The position numbers and the translations under genes were made by a program. Of a stretch of 64,000 nt of DNA, positions 8,822 through 16,925 are shown one piece after another. The stretch lies in contig NZ_BBQH01000011.1 of the NCBI RefSeq assembly GCF_018397995.1, forward strand, positions 62,001 to 126,000, in the 5' to 3' direction. Source of the stretch: Rhizomonospora bruguierae (GTDB lineage Bacteria > Actinomycetota > Actinomycetes > Mycobacteriales > Micromonosporaceae). The notes beneath the pieces are model-generated. The model was not told where the DNA came from, did not search any database, and saw only the letters and a program-made list of their open reading frames with translations. The stretch's first letter is position 1. Each line of letters starts with the position of its first letter.

Positions 8822-9904
8822 GTGGCCGACATCGACCTGCGCAACCTGGTCAAGACGTACCCGGGCGGCCGGAACCGGGCCACCGACGACGTCTCGCTGA
8901 CGGTGGCCGACGGCGAGTTCCTGGTGCTGGTCGGGCCCAGCGGCTGCGGCAAGACCACCCTGCTGCGCATGATCGCCGGGCTCGAGCTGCCCGACGCGGG
9001 CGCCGTCCACATCGGGGGCCGCGACGTGACCGCGCTGCCGGCCCGCCAGCGCGACCTGTCCATGGTCTTCCAGTCGTACGCGATCTTCCCGCACCTGCGG
9101 GTCCGGCAGAACATCGCGTTCGGCCTCACCATGCGCAAGGTGCCCAAGCCGGAGATCGACCGCCGGGTCGAGCGGGCCGCCGACCTGCTGCACCTCACCG
9201 AGTACCTGGACCGCTACCCCGCCCACCTCTCCGGCGGCCAGCGCCAGCGCGTCGCCGTCGCCCGCGCCATCGTCGTCGACGCCGGGGTCCTGCTGATGGA
9301 CGAGCCGCTGTCCAACCTGGACGCCCTGCTGCGCATGCAGTTCCGCACCGAACTGAAGAAAATCGTCGCCGAGCTGGGCACCACCACCGTGTACGTCACC
9401 CACGACCAGGCCGAGGCCCTCTCCCTGGGCGACCGCGTCGCGGTCATGCGGGAGGGCCGGATCGCCCAGATCGGCCCGCCGCTGGAGGTCTACGACGCGC
9501 CCTGCGAGACGTTCGTCGGCGGCTTCCTCGGCGCCCCGCCGATGAACTTCGTCGCCGCGCACGTGCGCCGGGCCGGGAACGACGCCGTCCTCCGCCTCGG
9601 CGACCATGATCTGCCGGCCCCCGCCACCCTGCTCACCCGGGACGGCGACCGCGTCACCCTCGGGGTCCGGGCGGAGAACATCCAGGTGGCGACCGACGAG
9701 GCCCCGGACCGCATGCCGGGCACCGTCGAGGTCGTGGAGCCGACCGGGGCCACGATCCTGCTGACCGTCTCGGTCGCCGGGCAACAGCTCAAGGTGCAGA
9801 CGGCACCGACGGTCCGCAGCAAGCCCGGCGACCCCGTGTGGCTCGCCGTGGACCCCGACCGCCTGCGCCTCTACGACCCGGACACCGGCGCGGCCGTCGA
9901 CTGA
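8822..9904 (+). CDS. ABC transporter ATPase (MsmK/UgpC type)
   Basis: The protein has 360 aa with the full set of motifs: Walker A GPSGCGKTTL (about 39-48), Q-loop VFQSYAIFPHL, signature LSGGQRQRVAVARA (about 135), Walker B VLLMDEPLSNLDA and switch His in YVTHDQAEA. An OB-fold C-terminal domain typical of sugar importers follows from about residue 235. Start GTG 8822 has GGGAGGAG 5 bp upstream. The dedicated ATPase completes the operon; many actinomycetes use one shared MsiK instead, so its presence here is worth noting. Confidence 0.92.
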   Translation: MADIDLRNLVKTYPGGRNRATDDVSLTVADGEFLVLVGPSGCGKTTLLRMIAGLELPDAGAVHIGGRDVTALPARQRDLSMVFQSYAIFPHLRVRQNIAFGLTMRKVPKPEIDRRVERAADLLHLTEYLDRYPAHLSGGQRQRVAVARAIVVDAGVLLMDEPLSNLDALLRMQFRTELKKIVAELGTTTVYVTHDQAEALSLGDRVAVMREGRIAQIGPPLEVYDAPCETFVGGFLGAPPMNFVAAHVRRAGNDAVLRLGDHDLPAPATLLTRDGDRVTLGVRAENIQVATDEAPDRMPGTVEVVEPTGATILLTVSVAGQQLKVQTAPTVRSKPGDPVWLAVDPDRLRLYDPDTGAAVD

Positions 9905-9919
9905 CCCGGGTTACCCGGG
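9905..9919 (+). terminator. short hairpin after the importer operon
   Basis: CCCGG-GTTAC-CCGGG directly follows the ATPase stop codon. The stem is short and no U-tract follows, so this is a weak terminator candidate. Confidence 0.35.
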
Positions 9920-10000
9920 AGGATTGAACGACCAGCAAGATCGTTAAGTCGAGCACCGCGTCACCCTCCGCACCCTGGCGTGCCCAGCTGATTGGATGAG

Positions 10001-10006
10001 TAAGCT
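10001..10006 (+). promoter_or_regulatory. -10 box TAAGCT before the AAA ATPase remnant
   Basis: TAAGCT ends 6 nt before ATG 10013 and there is no ribosome binding site, matching the other leaderless starts in the window. The promoter appears intact although the gene is broken. Confidence 0.5.
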
Positions 10007-10012
10007 TTCCCC

Positions 10013-10773
10013 ATGCTGACTCGCCTTGAGGTCCAGGGGTTCAAGAATCTCTTGGACGTCACCGTGGATTTCGGGCCCTTTACCTGTATCGCGGGCGCCA
10101 ACGGAATCGGCAAATCCAACGTCTTCGACGCGATCGAGTTCCTCTCATACCTGGCAAGCGAGTCTCTTGTCGAAGCCTCCCAGCGTGGGCGAAGCGCAAC
10201 CGGCGTCCGTGGCGGCGATCCTCGCGACCTGTTCTGGGACGGTTACCGCGATCACCAGAGAAAGATAAGCCTGGCCGCGGTGGCGCCTTCCTCTCAACGC
10301 AGAAGCGTGCGAGCGGGACCGTAGTCAACGTGCATGGTGACGGCGGCAGCTTCGGCAAGCCACAACCCCGCGCTGCGGCGCGCGCCGGCCGAACGGTGTT
10401 GAGCACTGTAACCACCAATGATTATCCGACCATCCTGGCGGCCCGCCGTGAAATGCAGAGCTGGCGACGGCTCGCGCTGGAACCGTCGGCCCTCCGCGCG
10501 CCGGATAATCTGACGGACCCGCGTTCGTTGGGCGTGGACGGGCGCCACCTGGCCGCCACGCTCTACCGAATCGCGCACGAGAAGGACCGCGCCACGGGCG
10601 CCGCCGATCCGGACGCGGTTTACGCGCGCGTCGCGGGCCGACTCTCGGACCTTGTCGGCGTCGGCGTGGAGACCGTCTCCGTAGAGCTCGACCCGGTCCG
10701 CGAAGTGTTCACGCTCATCCTCGAGGAAAAGGGCGGACTTCGCCTCCCGGCCAGAGCACTCTCGGAGGGTACA
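10013..10773 (+). pseudogene. AAA-family ATPase (RecF/AAA_21-like), degraded
   Basis: The first 104 codons (10013-10324) give a clear N-terminus: RLEVQGFKNLLDVTVDFGPF with Walker A AGANGIGKSNVFDAIEF. The frame then breaks near 10290. Homologous sequence resumes in another frame from about 10330 (VLSTVTTNDYPTILAARREM, then ARVAGRLSDLVGVGVETVSV) and ends at LPARALSEGT near 10773, just where the signature and Walker B region should begin. The piece expected between the two parts, which I estimate at several tens of codons, is missing, as is everything after LSEGT. GC content is lower than in the neighbours. I infer an acquired gene, inactivated by an internal deletion with frameshift and by C-terminal loss. 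Confidence 0.7.
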
Positions 10774-10861
10774 CGCGTGACCGACAGTGGCGTTCCGCAG
10801 CGGCCCGCCACCGTTGAGCCGCGGGACGCCGTTCCTACGGATCATGGCGATTTCAGTAGCG

Positions 10862-10884
10862 GGCCGGCGCCGAGGGCGCCGGCC
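10862..10884 (-). terminator. hairpin terminator of the PEBP gene
   Basis: A 9-bp perfect stem GGCCGGCGC / GCGCCGGCC with a 5-nt loop lies 5 bp beyond the stop of the minus-strand gene at 10890. Confidence 0.6.
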
Positions 10885-10889
10885 GCCGC

Positions 10890-11435
10890 TCACTGCTTGA
10901 CCTGGTACGTGACCCGCAGCGTGGCCCGGGCCAGGGTGTGGAACGCCAGGTTGAACCCGACCACGGCGGGCGCCACGTCCGGGGTCACACCGAGCTTGTC
11001 GACGTCGATCGCGTGCACCGCGAAGACGTACCGGTGGGGCCGGTCGCCGGCGGGTGGGGCGGCGCCGCCGTAGGCGCGCTCGCCGTAGTCGTTGCGGACG
11101 TGGAAGGCGCCGTCGGGGAGCTGGTCATCGCCCTCGCTGGCCACCCCGGCCGGCAACTCGGTCACCGAGGCCGGCAGGTTGACCAGCACCCAGTGCCAGA
11201 AGCCGCTGCCGGTCGGGGCGTCCGGGTCGAAGCAGGTGACCACGAAGCCGCGGGTCTGCTCCGGGAAGCCGGACCAGCTCAGCTGCGGTGAGACGTTCTG
11301 GCCGCCGACGCTGGCGTGCGCGTACCGGTCGCCCTTCGGGCCGCCGTCGGTGAGGTCCGTGCTGGTCAGCGTGAACGACGGCACCGGGGGCAGGACATCG
11401 TACGGATCCGGGGGGACGGCTCGTTCGAGGCTCAT
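10890..11435 (-). CDS. YbhB/YbcL-type phosphatidylethanolamine-binding (PEBP) family protein
   Basis: The protein has 181 aa. The family signature residues are present: CFDPDAPTGSGFWHWVLVNL (about 69-88), the classic D-P-D-A-P...H-W anion-binding motif, and APPAGDRPHRYVFAVHA near residue 128. Bacterial PEBP proteins are small soluble ligand-binding proteins; the ligand is not known here. There is no signal peptide, so it is cytosolic. A TAGGCT box sits 7 nt before ATG 11435, suggesting a leaderless transcript. Confidence 0.88.
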   Translation of the reverse strand: MSLERAVPPDPYDVLPPVPSFTLTSTDLTDGGPKGDRYAHASVGGQNVSPQLSWSGFPEQTRGFVVTCFDPDAPTGSGFWHWVLVNLPASVTELPAGVASEGDDQLPDGAFHVRNDYGERAYGGAAPPAGDRPHRYVFAVHAIDVDKLGVTPDVAPAVVGFNLAFHTLARATLRVTYQVKQ

Positions 11436-11529
11436 GCGGCCCAGCCTAGACCCGCTACCCGCGGCGCGATCGCCGCAACGCGTGCCGGCGAATACGGAAC
11501 CGCCCGATCCGCGGCCCCGGCCTCGCCCG

Positions 11530-12069
11530 CTACTTGCCGCAGGTGCCGTTCTCGCGGCGGTTCGAGATCGCCTTCGCCGCGCCCGACGAGTACTCGGCGA
11601 GGGTCTGCCCGTCGGGCTGGAAGTACCACTTTCCGTCCACCAGTCGCAGCGACCCCCGGCCGACCCGGCCGCTGCCCTCCCGGCGCCAGGCGAGCTCGAC
11701 CAGCACCTCGCTGATCGGCACCACCTTCTGGAGCTGGAAGCCGGCCCCGGGCGAGACCGGGCAGGTGGTGTTCGCCTTCACGAACTCCTTCTGCGGGACC
11801 TCCTTCTGGGCATCCGTGGACCACAGCTTCCACGCGCCCACCCAGTCCTGCTGGGCGAGCAGGTCGAACTCCTTGTTGGCCACCTCGAGCGCCTCGGCGG
11901 TGTTGACCGAGATGGGCGACCTGGTGGGGCTGGCCTCCCCGTCGCCGCCGGCGCCCGGGGCGCCCGCGACGGGCGGGGTCGCCGCCCCGGGCGGTGTCAA
12001 CTCCGTGCCACAACCGGTGACCAGCGCCAGCAGGGCGATCCCCACCGCGGCACCCACGCTCCAGCGCAT
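11530..12069 (-). CDS. secreted lipoprotein of unknown function
   Basis: The protein has 179 aa. The signal peptide MRWSVGAAVGIALLALVTGC ends in a lipobox Cys, followed by a Gly/Pro/Ala linker of about 30 residues. The globular part (EALEVANKEFDLLAQQDWVG, then LVDGKWYFQPDG) has the order of an NTF2-like or DUF4878-type domain that accumulates outside the membrane. Two Cys residues (NTTCPVSPG and the C-terminal NGTCGK) may form a disulfide. ATG 12069 is chosen because AAAGGG lies 7 bp upstream; GTG 12072 is also possible. No functional link to the neighbours is visible. Confidence 0.75.
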   Translation of the reverse strand: MRWSVGAAVGIALLALVTGCGTELTPPGAATPPVAGAPGAGGDGEASPTRSPISVNTAEALEVANKEFDLLAQQDWVGAWKLWSTDAQKEVPQKEFVKANTTCPVSPGAGFQLQKVVPISEVLVELAWRREGSGRVGRGSLRLVDGKWYFQPDGQTLAEYSSGAAKAISNRRENGTCGK

Positions 12070-12113
12070 CACGCGACCCTTTCGTCGATCGAACGACCGG
12101 AGCCTACATCAGG

Positions 12114-13457
12114 TCATATCAATTGCGGGAGCGCTCCCAATGATTGACGTCGATCGGGCCTGGGCAGGCCGTAGTTGTCGCGCAGCGTGGTGCCCCGGTA
12201 CTCGGTCCGGAACAGCCCGCGCCGCTGGAGGATCGGAACCACGTGGTCCACGAACGCCGCCAACCCGGACGGCAGGACCGGCGGCATGATGTTGAATCCG
12301 TCCGCGGCGCCCTGCGCGAACCAGTGCTCGATGGCGTCCGCCACCTGCTCGGGGGTGCCGGCGAAGGTGCGGTGCCCCCGGCCGCCGCCGAGCCGCCCGA
12401 TCAGCTGCCGGACGGTCAGCCGCTCCCGCCGGGCCAGCGTCACGATCAGCGTGTACCGGCTCTTGGCGCCCTCGATCTCGTCCTCGGCCGGCAGGTCCGC
12501 CGGCAGCTCGGCGTCCAGCCGCAGCTCCGCCTCGGGCACCCGGAGCGTCTGGGCGAGCTGCCGCAGCGCGTACTCGGGGCGGATCAGCCGGTCCAGCTCC
12601 TCGTCCAGGGCGCGCGCCTCGGCCTCGGTCGAGCCGATCACCGGCACGATCCCGGGGAGGATCTTGATGGTGTCCGGGTCCCGGCCGAGGCCGAGCGCGC
12701 GGGCCTTGAGGTCCCGGTAGAACGCCTGCGCCTCGTCGAGCGTCTGCTGGGCGGTGAACACCGCCTCGGCGTACCGGGCCGCGAGTTCCTTGCCGTCCTC
12801 GGAGGAGCCCGCCTGCACCAGCAGCGGGTACCCCTGCGGCGGCCGGGGCACGTTCAGCGCGCCGGCCACCCGGAAGTGCCGGCCCGCGTGCCCGGCCGGA
12901 TGGATCTTCGAGTCGTCGCCCCAGACGCCGCGCTCCTTGTCGCCCAGCGCCGCGTCGTCCTCCCAGCTGTCCCAGAGCTTCAGGGAGACCTCGATGAACT
13001 CGGCCGCCCGCTCGTACCGCTCCCGGTGCGCGGGCAACTCGTCCAGGTTGAAGTTGCGCGCCGCGTCCAGCCCGGCGGTGGTGACGATGTTCCAGCCGGC
13101 CCGGCCGCCGCTGACGTGATCCAGCGAGGCGAACCGGCGGGCCAGGTTGAACGGCTCGTTGTACGTGGTCGAGGCGGTGCCGATCAGTCCGATGTGCTCG
13201 GTCACGCCGGCGAGCGCGGTGAGCAGCACGGTCGGCTCCAGCGTCCCGCCCGGGCGGCGGCCGATACTGTTCCACAGCACCGGGCTGTCCGCGAGGAACA
13301 CCGAGTCCAACCTGCCCCGCTCGGCGATCCGGGCCAGGTTCTGGTAGTGCCGGATGTCGATCGCGGCGAACGGGTCGCTCTCCGGCAGCCGCCAGGCCGC
13401 CTCATGGTGTCCCACGCTCATCAGAAAGGCGTTCAGGTGCAACTGTCGGCGGGTCAT
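12114..13457 (-). CDS. FMN-dependent LLM-class monooxygenase (NtaA/SnaA/DszA type)
   Basis: The protein has 447 aa, a TIM-barrel flavin monooxygenase that uses reduced FMN supplied by a partner reductase. Motifs include LDSVFLADSP, TALAGVTEHIGLIGTAST, FASLDHVSGGRAGWNIVTT and QAGSSEDGKELAARYAEAVF, typical of the NtaA/DszA subfamily. Its start overlaps the stop of the ATPase gene by ATGA, and it is the last gene of a binding-protein/permease/ATPase operon of ssu type. It therefore probably oxidises an imported sulfur compound (sulfonate or thioether) to release sulfite. No flavin reductase is in the operon. Confidence 0.88.
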   Translation of the reverse strand: MTRRQLHLNAFLMSVGHHEAAWRLPESDPFAAIDIRHYQNLARIAERGRLDSVFLADSPVLWNSIGRRPGGTLEPTVLLTALAGVTEHIGLIGTASTTYNEPFNLARRFASLDHVSGGRAGWNIVTTAGLDAARNFNLDELPAHRERYERAAEFIEVSLKLWDSWEDDAALGDKERGVWGDDSKIHPAGHAGRHFRVAGALNVPRPPQGYPLLVQAGSSEDGKELAARYAEAVFTAQQTLDEAQAFYRDLKARALGLGRDPDTIKILPGIVPVIGSTEAEARALDEELDRLIRPEYALRQLAQTLRVPEAELRLDAELPADLPAEDEIEGAKSRYTLIVTLARRERLTVRQLIGRLGGGRGHRTFAGTPEQVADAIEHWFAQGAADGFNIMPPVLPSGLAAFVDHVVPILQRRGLFRTEYRGTTLRDNYGLPRPDRRQSLGALPQLI

Positions 13458-14293
13458 GCCGGTACTCCTTCGCTCTCTTTCGCGCCCGGCTCCCGGACGC
13501 CCAACGCGTCCAGCAGCAGGCCGCGGTACTCCAGGTAGTGGGGGTCGGCCGGCGAGCGGCGGCCGGGCAGGTCCACGGTCAGATCCAGGCCGATCCGGCC
13601 GGCGTCCAGCACCACGACCCGGTCGGCGAGCACGATCGCCTCGTCCACGTCGTGGGTGACCAGCAGGACGGCGGGGCGGTGCCGCTCGCACAGCCGGCGC
13701 AGCAGGCCGTGCATCCGGATCCGGGTCAGCGCGTCGAGCGCGCCGAACGGCTCATCGGCCAGCAGCAGTCGCGGCTCGGTGACCAGCGACCGGGCCAGCG
13801 AGACCCGCTGCTGCTCGCCCCCGGACAGTTCGGCCGGCCAGGCCCGCTCCCGGCCGGCCAGGCCCACCTCGGCCAGCGCCGCCCGCCCCCGCTCCCGGGC
13901 GTCCCGCGCGGTCAGGCCCCCGGCGCTCCGGCCGCCCGGGCCCCCAGTGCCCCGGCCAGCGGTGCCCCGGCCACCCAGGCGCGCGGTGCTCCGGCGGGCG
14001 AGGCGCGCGGTACCCCCGCCGGCGAGGCCCAGCACCACGTTGTCCAGCACCCGCCGCCAGGGCAGCAGGCGCGAGTCCTGGAAGACGACCGAAACCCGGT
14101 CCGGGACCGCCACCTCGCCCGACCCGGCGACGCCGAAGTCGAGCCCGGCGAACGCGCGCAGCAGCGTGCTCTTGCCCGAGCCGCTGCGCCCGAGCAACGC
14201 CACGAACTGCCCGTCCGGGATCTCCAGGTCCAGCCCGTCCAGCACGGTCCGCCCGCCGAAGCCCCGGATCAGCGCGGACGCCCGCGCACTCAC
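13454..14293 (-). CDS. sulfonate/taurine-type ABC ATPase (SsuB-like) with inserted linker
   Basis: The protein has 279 aa. Walker A is GRSGSGKSTLL (about 36-46), Q-loop VFQDSRLLPWRRVLDN, signature LSGGEQQRVSLARSL, Walker B LLLADEPFGALDA and the His switch LLVTHDVDEA. Between DNVVLGLAGG and ARERGRAALAEVGL lies an Arg/Gly/Thr-rich stretch of about 35 residues (STARLGGRGTAGRGTGG) that SsuB proteins normally lack; it is encoded by imperfect 24-bp repeats. It starts at GTG 14293 inside the permease stop (GTGA) and ends overlapping the monooxygenase start. Confidence 0.88.
   Translation of the reverse strand: MSARASALIRGFGGRTVLDGLDLEIPDGQFVALLGRSGSGKSTLLRAFAGLDFGVAGSGEVAVPDRVSVVFQDSRLLPWRRVLDNVVLGLAGGGTARLARRSTARLGGRGTAGRGTGGPGGRSAGGLTARDARERGRAALAEVGLAGRERAWPAELSGGEQQRVSLARSLVTEPRLLLADEPFGALDALTRIRMHGLLRRLCERHRPAVLLVTHDVDEAIVLADRVVVLDAGRIGLDLTVDLPGRRSPADPHYLEYRGLLLDALGVREPGAKESEGVPA
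13961..14029. repeat. three imperfect 24-bp direct repeats inside the SsuB-like gene
   Basis: Units at 13961-13984, 13985-14008 and 14009-14029 share the pattern GGTGCYCCGGCSRSCSAGGC plus GCGC. Their length is a multiple of three, so copy number changes keep the reading frame. They encode the Arg/Gly/Thr-rich linker. Confidence 0.7.
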
Positions 14294-15153
14294 CCGGCCA
14301 GGGTCCGCCGCCACGACAGCACCCTCCGCTCGATCAACCGGACGCCCGCGTCCGAACCGAAACCGAACAGCGCGTACACGACCAGGCCGACGAGGATGAC
14401 GTCGGTCTGCGCGTAGTTCTGCGCCTGGAACATCAGGTACCCGATCCCGCTGGTCGCGTTGATCTGCTCCAGCACGATCAGCACCAGCCAGGAGCCGGTC
14501 ACCGCCAGCCGCAGCCCGACGAAGAAGCCGGGCAGCGCGCCGGGGATCACCACCTGGCGAACGAAGCGCCAGCGGCTCAGCCCGACCACCTCGGCCAGTT
14601 CCACGTACCGGCTGTCGATGCCGGTCAGCGCCGCGTACGTCTGGATGTACATGGTGATCGAGACGCCGATCGCGATGATCACCACCTTGAACGCCTCGCC
14701 GATGCCCAGCCAGAGGATCATCAGCGGGATCAGCCCGAGCACCGGCACCGAGCGCTGCACCTGCACCAAGCCGTCCACGACCGCCTCGCCGAGCCGGCTG
14801 AGCCCGGCGACCAGCGCGAGCGTGGTCCCGATGACCAAGCCCGCCGAGAAGCCCAGGGCGGCGCGCTGGAGGGAGGTGAGCAGGCTGTCCGGCAGCCGGC
14901 CGTCGGCGGTCAGGGCACCGGCGGTGCGCAGCACGGTCCACGGCGCGGAGAGGATGCGCGGGTCCAGCGCGCCGCTCGCCGAGCCGGCGGACCACACCGC
15001 CAGCAGCAGCAGCGGGCCCAGCACCCGCCCGTACGGGATGGGCCGGCCCAGCCCGAGCCGGCGCCGCCGGGGCGGCCCGATCGCCGTGGCCCCCGTCGCC
15101 GTGGCCCCGGGCGGGGCGGCCCCCGTCGTGGTGGCCTGGATGGTCAGGGTCAT
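14290..15153 (-). CDS. sulfonate/taurine-type ABC permease (SsuC-like)
   Basis: The protein has 287 aa. A cytosolic head of about 35 residues rich in Ala, Thr and Gly is followed by six membrane segments (first GRVLGPLLLLAVWSAGSASG). The coupling loop ELAEVVGLSRWRFVRQVVIP lies near residue 190, as in SsuC/TauC. Start ATG 15153 has GGGAGT 5 bp upstream and lies directly after the binding-protein gene. It should form a homodimeric channel with the ATPase encoded next. Confidence 0.9.
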   Translation of the reverse strand: MTLTIQATTTGAAPPGATATGATAIGPPRRRRLGLGRPIPYGRVLGPLLLLAVWSAGSASGALDPRILSAPWTVLRTAGALTADGRLPDSLLTSLQRAALGFSAGLVIGTTLALVAGLSRLGEAVVDGLVQVQRSVPVLGLIPLMILWLGIGEAFKVVIIAIGVSITMYIQTYAALTGIDSRYVELAEVVGLSRWRFVRQVVIPGALPGFFVGLRLAVTGSWLVLIVLEQINATSGIGYLMFQAQNYAQTDVILVGLVVYALFGFGSDAGVRLIERRVLSWRRTLAG

Positions 15154-15155
15154 CG

Positions 15156-16223
15156 TTACTCCCGGTACTGGGGGGTGGCGGCCTCCGCCGCGACCCGCTC
15201 GAACCGCCGGTCGAACAGCTCCGAGGCGGTCACCCGCGGGACGAACCCGCCCTCGGCGAGCAGATCGGCGGTCTCCTGCTCCCAGGCGATCGCCCGCTCC
15301 CACGACGCGGGCACGACCGGCTTCGGCGTCGTCGCCACGATCCGCTGACCGTCGGCGGCGCTCACCCCCTGGTCCTTGACGTAGTACAGGTCGATCCACT
15401 TTTCCGGGTTCTCGTACGCCCAGATCTGCCCCCGCACCCAGTACGGGATGAAGGCGCGCACGGCGGCGGCCTTGGCGGGATCGGTGAGCACCTCGACCGG
15501 CGACCACAGCACGGTCAGGTAGTCGACGGCGTGCATGTCCAGCGCGCGGGCGCCGTCCCGCCCGTACTGCTGGAGATACTTGGTGGTGCTCGGCTCGGAC
15601 AGCGGCGCCACGTCCACCTGGCGCGCCTGGAGCGCGGTGAGAAACTGGTTGCTGGTCAACGGGGTCAGCGTGACATCCTTAGTAGACAGTCCAAGCTCCT
15701 TGAGGGTGCGCAGCACCACCACGCCCTGCGCCTGGCCCTGCGAGAACGCGATCCGCTTGCCGCGCAGGTCCGCCAGGGTGGTGATGGCGGTGCCGGGCGC
15801 CGTGCCGAACTGGTAGATCGGCACCGGCTTGGTCACCACCGCCACGATCCGGGCCGCGAACCCGATGGCCGCCGCCTGGATCGGCGGCACCCCGGCGTTG
15901 GACGCCACGTCCACCGAGCGCGCCCGGAACGCCTGGATCACGTCCGGCCCGGCGGAGATGTTCGGCCAGCCGGCGACCGTGAACGGCAGGTCTCCCAGCA
16001 GCCCGGCGCCTTCCAACTGCTTCTCCGTCGTGTGGATGGAGACGGTCAGCCGGGTGTCCCTGGCGACGGCGGTCGGCAGCGGCGCGTCCGCCGCCAACCC
16101 GCCGCCGGCACCCCGCGCGGCGGTGCACGCGGCCAGCAGCGGAAGTGCGGCGGCGCCGGTCAGCGCCGAGAGGAACGCGCGCCGGTTCAGCGCCGGAGGA
16201 CTGTGCGGTGCGGTCGTAGGCAT
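15156..16223 (-). CDS. ABC sulfonate-type substrate-binding lipoprotein (SsuA/NMT1-like)
   Basis: The protein has 355 aa. A twin-arginine-like lipoprotein signal NRRAFLSALTGAAALPLLAA ends in a Cys (about residue 32). Family features are NAGVPPIQAAAIGFAARIVA, LADLRGKRIAFSQGQAQGVV and LTPLTSNQFLTALQARQVDV, as in SsuA/ThiY/NMT1-like proteins. It is the first gene of the four-gene operon that ends with an FMN monooxygenase, which supports a sulfur-scavenging role. A TAGGTT -10 box lies exactly 6 nt before ATG 16223, suggesting leaderless translation. Confidence 0.9.
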   Translation of the reverse strand: MPTTAPHSPPALNRRAFLSALTGAAALPLLAACTAARGAGGGLAADAPLPTAVARDTRLTVSIHTTEKQLEGAGLLGDLPFTVAGWPNISAGPDVIQAFRARSVDVASNAGVPPIQAAAIGFAARIVAVVTKPVPIYQFGTAPGTAITTLADLRGKRIAFSQGQAQGVVVLRTLKELGLSTKDVTLTPLTSNQFLTALQARQVDVAPLSEPSTTKYLQQYGRDGARALDMHAVDYLTVLWSPVEVLTDPAKAAAVRAFIPYWVRGQIWAYENPEKWIDLYYVKDQGVSAADGQRIVATTPKPVVPASWERAIAWEQETADLLAEGGFVPRVTASELFDRRFERVAAEAATPQYRE

Positions 16224-16229
16224 GCCAAA

Positions 16230-16252
16230 AACCTACTAGACCTATAGGATAA
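16230..16252 (-). promoter_or_regulatory. leaderless promoter of the ssu-like operon with palindromic operator
   Basis: On the minus strand TAGGTT (16230-16235) ends 6 nt before ATG 16223. Directly upstream, in the -10/-35 spacer, is the perfect 8-bp palindrome CCTATAGG (16241-16248) followed by CTAG. No good -35 can be found 17-18 bp upstream. Spacer-located palindromes are typical of repressor sites or MerR-type activation; the regulator is not identifiable. Confidence 0.5.
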
Positions 16253-16373
16253 CGAGCCACACCCGTAACAGACACTTCGCGCCAGTTCATCGATACTTAG
16301 CGAACCCCTACCCCACCCGGCCCCGCGCTCGCCTGACCTGCCCCGATCCCGCAGCGGCAGGCCCACAGCCCAC

Positions 16374-16484
16374 GCCCTCCCGCGCCGCACCCTCCCGCGC
16401 CCGCCTCGTACCGCAAAGGCACGTGTCGGCGATTCCGACGGGTGGGCCGACAATCGACGAGGCGGAGGCACGAGGTCGCGCGCT
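16374..16484. repeat. dispersed intergenic repeat, copy 1
   Basis: The sequence starting GCCCTCCCGCGCCG and ending GGCACGAGGTCGCGC recurs at 63577-63686 with roughly 80% identity. It opens with a direct repeat of CCCTCCCGCGC. Nested inverted arms are visible: GCCTCGT (16403-16409) with ACGAGGC (16457-16463), and TGTCGG (16424-16429) with CCGACA (16447-16452). A short open frame crosses it but is not conserved in copy 2, so I treat it as non-coding. Confidence 0.6.
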
Positions 16485-16529
16485 ATCGGCCCGGCCCGAC
16501 GCGGCGCGACGCGACGCAGCGCGGAGGGT

Positions 16530-16585
16530 GGGGTTGTGGTGCACGGCGCTTTGCTCTGCTTCCCGATAGGAAGCACCGCCACCCC
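16530..16585. other. nested hairpins in a 700-bp gap without a gene
   Basis: An inner perfect 7-bp stem TGCTTCC / GGAAGCA (loop CGATA, 16557-16575) competes with an outer stem GGGGTTGTGGTGC / GCACCGCCACCCC (16530-16542 and 16573-16585; one mismatch, one G-U pair). The rest of 16224-16925 holds the dispersed repeat, a GC-rich hairpin around 16780-16815 and no credible gene. A structured RNA or terminator is possible; direction unknown. Confidence 0.35.
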
Positions 16586-16925
16586 TTACATCGCCGCCCG
16601 AAGGGCAGCCCCGGGGCGGGTCGGTCAGGCACAGGCAAAACGGGGTGACCGGCCGGGTCGAGCAAGACGCGAACGAGGCAGATCGAGCGCGACACCCTCT
16701 CCCACCAGGAGGTACCCCGCCGGTACCGCCGAAAATGATCGCGGATTTCGGGGACGAGCCGCTCCGGTCACCTGACGGCGCCCCTCGCCCCACCGGGGTC
16801 AGCGAGGAGGGGTGACGTTGGTCAGCCGGCGGCGGCGAGGGAGTTGTGGCCAGGCGTTCGGGGTTCACGCTGAGCGGTTTGCCGCCCCGCCTTCCGGGTA
16901 GGCCGCGTCAATGAAGGAGGCCACG

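Noticed and set aside
16442-16648. 68-aa reading frame in the gap before the small acidic protein
   Set aside because: There is no ribosome site, the composition is Arg-rich, and it crosses the dispersed repeat whose second copy shifts the frame.
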